Positions 1-6,508 of a DNA stretch of 20,495 nt are shown in pieces; position 1 is the stretch's first letter, and each line of letters opens with the position of its first letter. The notes beneath the pieces were generated by a model, which worked only from the letters and a program-made list of their open reading frames with translations, was not told the DNA's origin and made no database searches. The DNA comes from Flavobacterium psychrophilum (lineage in GTDB: Bacteria > Bacteroidota > Bacteroidia > Flavobacteriales > Flavobacteriaceae). A program made the translations under genes and the position numbers. The stretch lies in the NCBI GenBank assembly GCA_945866505.1, contig CAMBHH010000041.1, positions 1 to 20,495 of the forward strand. The letters are read 5' to 3'.

Positions 1-714
1 TGATTTAAAACTTGTAGAAAAATATGAAAATGAGTTAAAACCTGTTTCCTCCACTAAAAACTGAATATTCCTTTCCCCTAAATCAATAAGTTTAATGGCA
101 TAATCTAATTTAAACTCTCTTATATATTGTGTAATACTCTTATTTGCTAGTTTTCTGATTCTTTTATCTAAAGTCGATTTGCTGATAAAAAGATGAGATG
201 CTAACTCGTCAATGGCTATTTTGGATTTTAGATTACTCAAAATATACTCATTGACGGAGAGTAAAAAATCTTTTTGAGATAATTTTATAGTCACTTTCGA
301 AAACGGATCCGGTTGGTGCATTTTTTCAAAATGATTTCTAAGAACTAGTACGTTTTTGATTTTAAAAATTAACTCTTTTGACTTAAAAGGCTTCATAATA
401 AAATCATTAACCCCGTTTTCCAACTGCCGATACTTCACTTCTTCATGCATATTGGCAGTAAGCATAATAAAAGGAATAGCATTGAATTTCTTGTTTTTTC
501 TAATAATTGTAAATAACTCTTCTCCATTCATATACGGCATCATCAAATCACTAATGATGATATCGGGAACATTATTTCGTAAATAATCAAGTGCTTTCAG
601 GCCATCGGTTAACCAATGTACTTCGAAATTACTCAGCTGCAAAATCTCTGAAATGGAAGTTGCTAAAGCTAAATCATCTTCTAGTAGCAGTATTACATTT
701 TTTTTAAATTTCAT
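1..714 (-). CDS. Response regulator with C-terminal AraC-type DNA-binding domain (3' end outside window)
   Basis: Read on the minus strand from ATG at 714-712, the frame stays open for 238 codons to the window edge, so the C-terminus is missing. The N-terminal receiver domain (about residues 6-122) has the acidic pair D13/D14, the phospho-acceptor D56 in a SDLMMP motif, and the conserved K in an MKPF motif. After a short linker comes an AraC-type helix-turn-helix region; its second helix (EETGFNSFSYFSTSFKS) is visible at the cut end. An in-frame stop lies nine codons upstream of the ATG, which limits the start. It is probably a phosphorylation-controlled transcription factor. It is separate from, not fused to, a sensor; the REC-histidine kinase at 1583-2656 is the nearest possible partner, but that pairing is inference. 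The domain calls are secure; the target genes are unknown. Confidence 0.9.
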   Translation of the reverse strand, partial: MKFKKNVILLLEDDLALATSISEILQLSNFEVHWLTDGLKALDYLRNNVPDIIISDLMMPYMNGEELFTIIRKNKKFNAIPFIMLTANMHEEVKYRQLENGVNDFIMKPFKSKELIFKIKNVLVLRNHFEKMHQPDPFSKVTIKLSQKDFLLSVNEYILSNLKSKIAIDELASHLFISKSTLDKRIRKLANKSITQYIREFKLDYAIKLIDLGERNIQFLVEETGFNSFSYFSTSFKS

Positions 715-937
715 TTTAGCAAGATAGGCTTTCGTGTTTTAAATTATGAGTTTTTATTTTTAAGTTATCAGTATTTAATTCGTACATTATTTTTTTAATT
801 AACACATTTGTTGAATATTAATTTTCGTGCAGGTTTACTGCATTATTTAGATTAATAATTACCAAGTAGTTAGAATGTATTGTGAGAATTTAATAGTAGT
901 TGAATTTCCATAAATTAACATTTAAAAAATAAAAATT

Positions 938-1366
938 TTGAACTATTATATCGATTTATCGAATCGTCTTTTACAGATGGCAAAATCGGGCGAAAGCACC
1001 CAATCGCTTAGGCATGAATTGTATTATGTAAGCGAGAACATGTTGGTAAACGGATTAAAGACAGATGAGTTAAAAGTGATTTTTTGGGAAAACATCTATA
1101 ATGCTTACCTTTTGATTATGTTGAAAGAGCAGGTACGACCGCAGCATATTTTAAGACAAAAAAGAATCAAAATTGCTCGATTATATTTGTCTTTGAATGA
1201 TATTGAATATGGAGTACTCAGGAAACCACAATATAAAATAGGTCTTTTCAGAATTTATTCTTCGTTGTATTATTCTTTCGCAAAGACTATTGCACTTGAA
1301 GAAGCAGCTGTGTCAAAGGTAGCACGTTTGAATAAACATATTTTGCAATTGTCTGAAGACTTATAA
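938..1366 (+). pseudogene. Truncated DUF547-like protein, possibly decaying gene
   Basis: The 142-residue frame has no ATG start: the first usable codon is TTG at 938 (ATT at 935 is the only alternative, with a stop just upstream). Two stretches match what I know of DUF547: FWENIYNAYLL near residues 49-59 (family pattern FWxNxYNA) and LSLNDIEYGVLRK near residues 84-96 (family pattern LSLxxIExGILR). Family members then continue into a core of the type HFALNCGAxSCPP; here that core is absent and the protein ends after about 45 unrelated-looking residues. I looked in the other two plus-strand frames just downstream and did not see the missing core. It is either a C-terminally truncated remnant or a short derived protein. 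Function is unknown. The flanking intergenic DNA on both sides (about 220 bp each) shows no other gene. Confidence 0.5.
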
Positions 1367-1582
1367 TGAAATAAAACGATACTGCTTTAGTGCGAATAAT
1401 ATAAACGTCTAAATTGCAAATAAATTTGCTACAAATCAATACCCTTGTAAACTTACTAAAATAGTATGACAAATATTGCACTACTCTAAACCGCAATTAA
1501 ACAATTTGCAGACCTCTTAAATGGAGACAGAATTAGCAATGCCATACAGAATTTAACACAAAACAACAATAAAACTCCCCCT

Positions 1583-2656
1583 ATGAGCACCCATAAAATA
1601 CTCATCGTAGAAGATGAACAGGATTTGAGAGAGAATATTATAGAATTACTAATTCACAACAAATACGACGTACAAGGCGCTCCTAATGGTCATGAAGCAT
1701 TAAAGGTATTAGATGACTGGATTCCAGATTTAATAATAAGTGATATAATGATGCTTGTTATGGACGGCTATGCCTTTCACGAAGTAGTCAAAGATACCAA
1801 GGGATTAAATCAAATACCTTTTATTTTTTTGACTGCCAAAAATGATTCTGATGAAATGCAGAAATGCACTTTGATGGGAGTGGATCTTTTTTTGTCTAAG
1901 CCTTTTAAAATTCAAGATTTAGTACAAATAATTGAAGTCAAAATTGAAAGATTTCTTAAAGTAAAAAACGGGAATCCAAATTTGAGCGATAATCAATACT
2001 TTCAACATGAAGTAAATACGCCTCTTAATGGTATTTTAGGAGGGATTAACCTCTTAATCGAACACAAAGATAATTTCAAAGATAGTCAAAAAGATATGCT
2101 TTATGATGCGATTAAAACATCTGGAAATCGACTGAATAGAACATTAAATAATTCTATTCTTTATGATCAACTAAATACCGATAAACTAGAATTTTTAAGT
2201 GATACCTCTACCGAAATATTAAATGAGTTTCGAAAAGTCAAGAATAAAATTACCAATATAGATAAATCTCAGTTGGAAAGAATCAAATTTGATATTGATA
2301 AAGCCAATATTAAAATACAGGAAGAATATTTACATTTCATTCTTTTTGAATTAATAGATAATGCGCTGAAATTCTCAAAAGCGAATAAAAAAATTATTGT
2401 TTCTGGTAAAAAGCACAATGCCGAATTCTATGAATTGAGCATACAAGATTCTGGAATTGGCTTAAGTGAAAAACAATTAAAAGAAATCAATGCCTATCAA
2501 CAATTCGATCGTGACAAGAAAGAACAGCAGGGATTGGGTTTAGGACTTTTTATGAGCAAAACCTTTATGAAGAAAACAGGAGGCGTTTTTAGTATTATTT
2601 CTCAAGAGAATGTGGGCACAACAATCAAATTATTTTTTCCTTTACATACTATTTAA
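1583..2656 (+). CDS. Hybrid signalling protein: N-terminal receiver domain plus histidine kinase
   Basis: The protein has 357 residues in the order REC (about 5-122), HisKA dimerisation domain (about 138-200) and HATPase_c (about 245-355). REC shows E10/D11, phospho-acceptor D54, T84 and K106 (SKPF). The kinase H-box contains H142 in FQHEVNTPLNGI; the N-box has N260 in ELIDNALKFSK; the G1 box (DSGIGLS) and G2 box (GLGLGLF) are present. All catalytic elements therefore look intact. There is no transmembrane or sensing domain, so it is a cytosolic kinase likely controlled by phosphorylation of its own REC. The usual proline after the phospho-Asp motif (DIMMP) is replaced by L58. The ATG start puts REC at the very N-terminus. 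The gene converges with the flavin-reductase-like gene and the two overlap at their stop codons (2653-2656). Its output partner could be the response regulator at 1-714, but nothing in the sequence proves it. Confidence 0.93.
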   Translation: MSTHKILIVEDEQDLRENIIELLIHNKYDVQGAPNGHEALKVLDDWIPDLIISDIMMLVMDGYAFHEVVKDTKGLNQIPFIFLTAKNDSDEMQKCTLMGVDLFLSKPFKIQDLVQIIEVKIERFLKVKNGNPNLSDNQYFQHEVNTPLNGILGGINLLIEHKDNFKDSQKDMLYDAIKTSGNRLNRTLNNSILYDQLNTDKLEFLSDTSTEILNEFRKVKNKITNIDKSQLERIKFDIDKANIKIQEEYLHFILFELIDNALKFSKANKKIIVSGKKHNAEFYELSIQDSGIGLSEKQLKEINAYQQFDRDKKEQQGLGLGLFMSKTFMKKTGGVFSIISQENVGTTIKLFFPLHTI

Positions 2657-3300
2657 ATCACTTCAGTAAAAAAAGATTTAGAAGGTGTGTCTTTTCTGGC
2701 ATATTGAAAACGATCGACCAACTTGGGTAAACAATACCCATCAAGACCATTTAGCGTAATAACATTTCCCTTGTCAATTTGCAACCAACCGTCTTGGTGT
2801 TGCAAATTTTCGTCAAAAAACAAGTTTTCAATGGAGGCTACAACATGAATGGTGTCATTTTCCTTGATGTAATATTCATTGACATATTTGCAATACAATT
2901 GAACCGGACTTCCTTTAACAAAAGGAATTAGGATATCATTTTTGTATTCTTCTTCTAAGTTTGTTTTGTCAAACTCTGAAATTCCTAATTCATAATTGGC
3001 AGAAGTGTGATGTGCATCGGCTATCATATCAACCGTAATGTGATTCACGGTAAAGTAACCCGTTTCTCTAATATTTTTATAAGTATCTCGTGGTACTGTA
3101 GTTGGTCTCATAATAAATCCAATTAGTGCAGGATAACTTCCTAAATGTGTAATGCTACTAAAAATCGCCACATTAGGTTTTCCATCAGCAGATTTTGTCG
3201 CAATAAGATTCGCCGATTTATATCCAGTGCACGAATTGATTAAATTCAACCGTTCTATTTTTTCCATTTTGGAAATTTCTTCTTTCGAAACTGTTTTCAT
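2653..3300 (-). CDS. Flavin reductase-like (FMN-binding split-barrel) family protein
   Basis: This 215-residue protein has the pattern of the flavin-reductase-like FMN-binding family (the DIM6/NTAB group): an early segment SANLIATKSADGKPNVAIFS, then SSITHLGSYPALIGFIMRP and TGYFTVNHI, which form the flavin-binding split barrel. Members bind FMN and act as flavin reductases or as oxidoreductase partners; the substrate cannot be told from sequence. There is no signal peptide, so it is cytosolic. The minus-strand start at 3300 has a good -7 box (TATCTTTG, 3325-3318) 17 bp upstream, implying a very short leader. It is transcribed divergently from the acylase gene at 3430, and its 3' end overlaps that of the hybrid kinase by 4 bp with no room for a separate terminator. 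Confidence 0.85.
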   Translation of the reverse strand: MKTVSKEEISKMEKIERLNLINSCTGYKSANLIATKSADGKPNVAIFSSITHLGSYPALIGFIMRPTTVPRDTYKNIRETGYFTVNHITVDMIADAHHTSANYELGISEFDKTNLEEEYKNDILIPFVKGSPVQLYCKYVNEYYIKENDTIHVVASIENLFFDENLQHQDGWLQIDKGNVITLNGLDGYCLPKLVDRFQYARKDTPSKSFFTEVI

Positions 3301-3317
3301 TTTTCATTTATTTAGCA

Positions 3318-3325
3318 CAAAGATA
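3318..3325 (-). promoter_or_regulatory. Putative promoter -7 box for the flavin-reductase-like gene
   Basis: The minus strand reads TATCTTTG, an exact match to the Bacteroidota -7 consensus TAnnTTTG. It lies 17 bp from the start codon at 3300. I do not see a TTG -33 box at the usual 17-23 bp spacing, so only half of the promoter signature is present. Confidence 0.5.
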
Positions 3326-3331
3326 CTTTTT

Positions 3332-3369
3332 GTTTAATAAAATAAAAAATAAATTAAACAAAATTGTTT
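3332..3369. promoter_or_regulatory. Two overlapping inverted repeats in a divergent promoter region
   Basis: GTTTAAT at 3332-3338 is the exact reverse complement of ATTAAAC at 3353-3359 (14-nt A-rich spacer). Partly overlapping it, AAACAA (3356-3361) and TTGTTT (3364-3369) form a second inverted repeat with a 2-nt spacer. They lie between the two divergent -7 boxes at 3318-3325 and 3403-3410, where an operator would be expected. In AT-rich DNA short inverted repeats are common, so this is a weak call. Confidence 0.25.
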
Positions 3370-3402
3370 GACTGCTTTAGCAAAAATTGCAACTAAATCA
3401 TT

Positions 3403-3410
3403 TATATTTG
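3403..3410 (+). promoter_or_regulatory. Putative promoter -7 box for the penicillin-acylase-family gene
   Basis: TATATTTG matches TAnnTTTG exactly and lies 19 bp before the ATG at 3430, implying a leader of roughly a dozen nucleotides. No TTG -33 element is visible at the expected distance. Confidence 0.45.
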
Positions 3411-3429
3411 TTTTTACAATTTATTTAAA

Positions 3430-5817
3430 ATGAAAAATCTGAAACGATTTCTTCTTGTTACACTATCACTATTTGTTCTTCTTGCGCTTGCATTAGTTGG
3501 TTATGCTTTTTTCTTAAAGCCCACTTATGAAGGAAAGCTACAACTCAGAAATATCCAAAAGGAAACTACGGTTTATTTTGATGATTTTGGGGTTCCACAT
3601 ATTTATGCCAATTCCGAGAAAGACGCGATGACCGCTTTAGGTTATGTTCACGCACAAGATCGTTTGTGGCAAATGGAATTGATGCGACGCATTGCTCCGG
3701 GAAGATTGTCGGAAATGTTTGGTTCGAAAGTGTTAAAAACCGATACCTTTTTTGCAGGTTTGGGCATCAATGAAAATTCTGAAAAAGCAATTGCTAAATT
3801 GGATAAAAACTCGAAAGCGTATCAACTCAGCTTGGCTTACATTGACGGGATAAACCAATATTTGGAAGATGGAAAAACACCAATCGAGTTCCAAATATTG
3901 GGAATAAAAAAAGAAAAATTTACCATAAAGGATGTCTATAATATCTTTGGTTATATGTCGTTCAGTTTTGCAATGGCTCAAAAAACCGACCCCTTACTGA
4001 CGGATATTCGGGATAGATTGGGTGTCGATTATTTAAAAGATTTTGGTTTGGATGGCTCATTAGGAACGACTCAAATCAAAAATTTCGACGGAAAGTCTGT
4101 TGAATATGCCGAAATCTCCAAATCAGTGACAGATTTACTAGAGAAATCACAAGTGCCGGCTTTTATTGGCAGCAACAGTTGGGTAATTGCGCCAAATAAA
4201 ACCAAAAACGGAAAAGTTATTTTTGCCAATGATCCTCACATTGCTTTTTCGCAGCCTTGCACTTGGTACGAAGCCCATATTGTAGTGCCTGATTATGAAA
4301 TTTATGGGTATTATTTGGCAGGAACACCGTTTCCGCTTTTGGCACACAATCGTAATTACGCTTATGGATTAACAATGTTCGAAAACGATGATGTCAATTT
4401 CTTTCAGGAAGAACAAAATCCAAAAAATAGAGACCAATACAAAACGGCAACCGGATTTCAGGATTACAAAATCCGAAAAGAAACAATTAAAGTAAAAGAC
4501 AGTGCTGATGTGGTTGTAGAAGTTCGGGAAACCCAGCACGGTCCAGTTATGAATGATTTATTGATTGGAATTAAGGGTAAGAAACCAATTGCAATGTATT
4601 GGATTTTTTCACAGCAAACCAATCAAATGCTCGAAGCTGTTTATTCGCTTTCACATTCCAAGAATTTGGTTGATTTTCGAAAAGGAGTTTCTTTGATTGC
4701 TGCCCCAGGATTGAATATAATGTATGGCGATGCCAAAGGCAATATCGCTTGGAATACTTCCGGAAAATTATATAAATTAGATAAATCTGTCAATCCAAAT
4801 TTCATTTTAAATGGAACCAATGGCATTGATGATAAAAAGGAGTTTTTGGATTTCTCCAAAAATCCTCACGCAATCAATCCAAGTTGGAATTATATCTATT
4901 CCGCCAATAATCAGCCGGAAGCGGTCGATGGATATTTGTATCCGGGCTATTATTTACCACAAGATCGAGCCAAAAGAATTTCAGGTTTATTGGAACCCAA
5001 AAACAATTGGACAAAAGAAGATGTGGGTCAGATGATAAATGATAATTCGTCATCGATTACGCCTCGTATTGTAAAAAATCTGATTGCGGCTTTGGATTTA
5101 AAATCCCTCTCCAACAACGAAAAACAATCCGTTGAAATCCTAAAAAAATGGAATGGTTCAAATAATGTAAAGGATTTGGCGCCAACAATTTATCAGAAAT
5201 GGATTTATCGTTATTTAAAAAACACCTTTCAGGACGAGTTGGGAGAAGCTGATTTTAAAATGCTTTTGACCACACATATTGTTAAACAAATTATTGAACC
5301 ACAAAGTAAAAATGAAAATTCGGTTTGGTGGGACAACGTTACGACAAAAAACAAAAAAGAAACAAGAGCTGAAATTCTCAATACATCTTTTCACGAAGGC
5401 ATTATCGCACTTGAAAATCAATTAGGAAAAGAGGTAAATTCTTGGGCTTGGGACCGAGTTCACACCTTGGAACACCAGCATCCTTTGGGAAAAGTGGCTG
5501 CGTTAAGAGGCGTTTTTAATGTTGGACCTTTCAACGTTCCGGGTTCAACCGAAGTGATTAACAACCTGTTTTTTGATTTTACCGATATTGGAGAATATGT
5601 AGTCAAAGGCGGACCGTCAACCCGACGAGTTATAGATTTTTCGGATATAGAAAACAGTATAAGTATTTTGCCAACAGGTCAATCCGGAAATCCGTTTAGC
5701 AAACATTACGACGATCAGGCTGAAATGTACAATAGCGGAAAGTTCAGAAAAATGAAATTGAACAAGGAAGAAATCATCAGGACTTCGACGAAATTGGTTT
5801 TTTTGCCAATCAAATAA
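3430..5817 (+). CDS. Penicillin acylase (penicillin amidase) family Ntn-hydrolase
   Basis: The 795-residue protein has the length of the penicillin amidase family, which cleaves amide bonds after self-processing into two chains. Residues 1-29 are a basic start followed by one long hydrophobic stretch, so it is exported to the periplasm or tethered to the inner membrane. The alpha-chain part contains the conserved motifs DDFGVPHIYA (51-60) and YVHAQDRLWQMELMRR (72-87). Autocleavage should fall between G247 and S248, giving S248 as N-terminal nucleophile (motif GSNSWV). H270 (NDPHI) sits at beta-chain position 23, and the ANN motif at 492-494 supplies the oxyanion-hole Asn, as in AHL and cephalosporin acylases. 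All catalytic elements look intact. The substrate is unknown: acyl-homoserine lactones, N-acyl amino acids and beta-lactams are all handled by relatives. The gene is monocistronic and ends at the inverted repeat at 5828-5902. Confidence 0.93.
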   Translation: MKNLKRFLLVTLSLFVLLALALVGYAFFLKPTYEGKLQLRNIQKETTVYFDDFGVPHIYANSEKDAMTALGYVHAQDRLWQMELMRRIAPGRLSEMFGSKVLKTDTFFAGLGINENSEKAIAKLDKNSKAYQLSLAYIDGINQYLEDGKTPIEFQILGIKKEKFTIKDVYNIFGYMSFSFAMAQKTDPLLTDIRDRLGVDYLKDFGLDGSLGTTQIKNFDGKSVEYAEISKSVTDLLEKSQVPAFIGSNSWVIAPNKTKNGKVIFANDPHIAFSQPCTWYEAHIVVPDYEIYGYYLAGTPFPLLAHNRNYAYGLTMFENDDVNFFQEEQNPKNRDQYKTATGFQDYKIRKETIKVKDSADVVVEVRETQHGPVMNDLLIGIKGKKPIAMYWIFSQQTNQMLEAVYSLSHSKNLVDFRKGVSLIAAPGLNIMYGDAKGNIAWNTSGKLYKLDKSVNPNFILNGTNGIDDKKEFLDFSKNPHAINPSWNYIYSANNQPEAVDGYLYPGYYLPQDRAKRISGLLEPKNNWTKEDVGQMINDNSSSITPRIVKNLIAALDLKSLSNNEKQSVEILKKWNGSNNVKDLAPTIYQKWIYRYLKNTFQDELGEADFKMLLTTHIVKQIIEPQSKNENSVWWDNVTTKNKKETRAEILNTSFHEGIIALENQLGKEVNSWAWDRVHTLEHQHPLGKVAALRGVFNVGPFNVPGSTEVINNLFFDFTDIGEYVVKGGPSTRRVIDFSDIENSISILPTGQSGNPFSKHYDDQAEMYNSGKFRKMKLNKEEIIRTSTKLVFLPIK

Positions 5818-5827
5818 AGTCTTCTAT

Positions 5828-5902
5828 TTGTCATTCCGACGAAGGAGGAATCCCATTAAGCCGCCCTCAAGTGCAGGGATTCCTCCTTCGTCGGAATGAC
5901 AA
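5828..5902. repeat. Long perfect inverted repeat (dispersed intergenic element, possible two-way terminator)
   Basis: Arms of 27 bp (5828-5854 and 5876-5902) are perfectly complementary around a 21-nt loop. The arm core, ATTCCGACGAAGGAGGAATC, is a sequence I associate with short palindromic repeats scattered between genes in flavobacteria (from memory, not searched). It lies between the convergent ends of the acylase gene and the cupin gene. It is much richer in G+C than its surroundings and would fold into a very stable hairpin on either strand. It could stop transcription from both sides, although no long T tract follows. Confidence 0.8.
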
Positions 5903-5942
5903 CGTTGCAGAAACTATTTCCGAAATTTTCAGGTAAAGGGTA

Positions 5943-6305
5943 TTATTCCTCCCGATGCACTTTCGTAAAATCGAATGCCGGAATGCAAATTGCCATATAT
6001 TCGCAAGGTTCTTCGAACGGATTGGAGTATTGAACGCGCGTATTTTTCTCAATTTTTATAGATTGTCCAGCTTCGAGAATAACGGTTTCGCCTTCGATGA
6101 TAAATTGCTTTTTACCCGAAATAATATAAGTGTATTCTTCGAACTCCGGAGTTTGAAACGGTTCTTTCCAATGTGGCGGCGCAATCATATGAGCAATTGA
6201 AATCGCGGCGTTGTTTGTGGTTGCCATTCCGTGATGTTCTTCTATGAGTTTTCCATCAGTTGTTGGAACTACGAAAGGCGTATTTTGAATAAAGTATTTT
6301 TTCAT
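5943..6305 (-). CDS. Small cupin-fold protein
   Basis: This 120-residue protein has the two cupin motifs at the level of overall pattern: PEFEEYTYIISGKKQFIIEG (about 53-72) and a second strand set AGQSIKIEKNTRVQYSNPF (about 79-97). The His residues that bind metal in typical cupins (HxH in motif 1, H in motif 2) are not present at the expected places; motif 2 has Q in VQYSN. The protein may bind a ligand without metal or use other residues, such as H45 in APPHW. There is no signal peptide. The next ATG upstream is out of frame, which supports the chosen start. Its promoter region is crowded by repeats at 6313-6508. The specific ligand or reaction cannot be inferred. Confidence 0.75.
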   Translation of the reverse strand: MKKYFIQNTPFVVPTTDGKLIEEHHGMATTNNAAISIAHMIAPPHWKEPFQTPEFEEYTYIISGKKQFIIEGETVILEAGQSIKIEKNTRVQYSNPFEEPCEYMAICIPAFDFTKVHREE

Positions 6306-6312
6306 TTTTTTT

Positions 6313-6350
6313 CATTGCGAGGAGTTGCTAGGCACGACGCAAAGCAATCT
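6313..6350. repeat. Short imperfect inverted element resembling a dispersed repeat
   Basis: The stretch begins with CATTGCGAGGAG and ends with GACGCAAAGCAATCT, so ATTGC and GCAAT arms flank a GC-richer centre. I recall similar ATTGCGAGGA...GCAATCT sequences as intergenic repeats in flavobacteria, but this comes from memory and is unchecked. It sits directly upstream of the cupin gene start on the minus strand. Confidence 0.35.
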
Positions 6351-6374
6351 CATTTAAGTTACCTATTATCTTTT

Positions 6375-6508
6375 TCATTGCCATTGAACTTGGCATTGCT
6401 TTTTTCATTGACATTGCCATTAAATTTCCATTGCTATTGAACTTGCCATTGCTATTGAACTTGCCATTGCTTTTTTTATTGAAATTGAAATTGACATTGC
6501 CATTAAAT
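6375..6508. repeat. Degenerate tandem repeat (unit CCATTGCTATTGAACTTG and variants)
   Basis: Two perfect 18-bp copies of CCATTGCTATTGAACTTG occupy 6428-6445 and 6446-6463, followed by a partial third copy to 6470. Around them the whole stretch is built of shorter variants (CATTGCCATTGAACTTGG, CATTGACATTGCCATTAAA, TTGAAATTGAAATTGACATTGC). It fills the gap between the 3' end of the HerA-like gene and the cupin gene. It has no coding potential that I would trust. The mix of exact and decayed copies suggests ongoing slippage. Confidence 0.75.

Noticed and set aside
356..586. 76-codon plus-strand frame opposite the response regulator
   Set aside because: Antisense to the receiver domain, which has all key residues on the minus strand.
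5867..6052. Minus-strand frame reading from the cupin gene region into the inverted repeat
   Set aside because: It overlaps the cupin gene in another frame and ends inside the palindromic repeat; no family resemblance.
6375..6508. CRISPR array
   Set aside because: The repeats are directly adjacent, of varying short length, with no spacers and no cas genes nearby.
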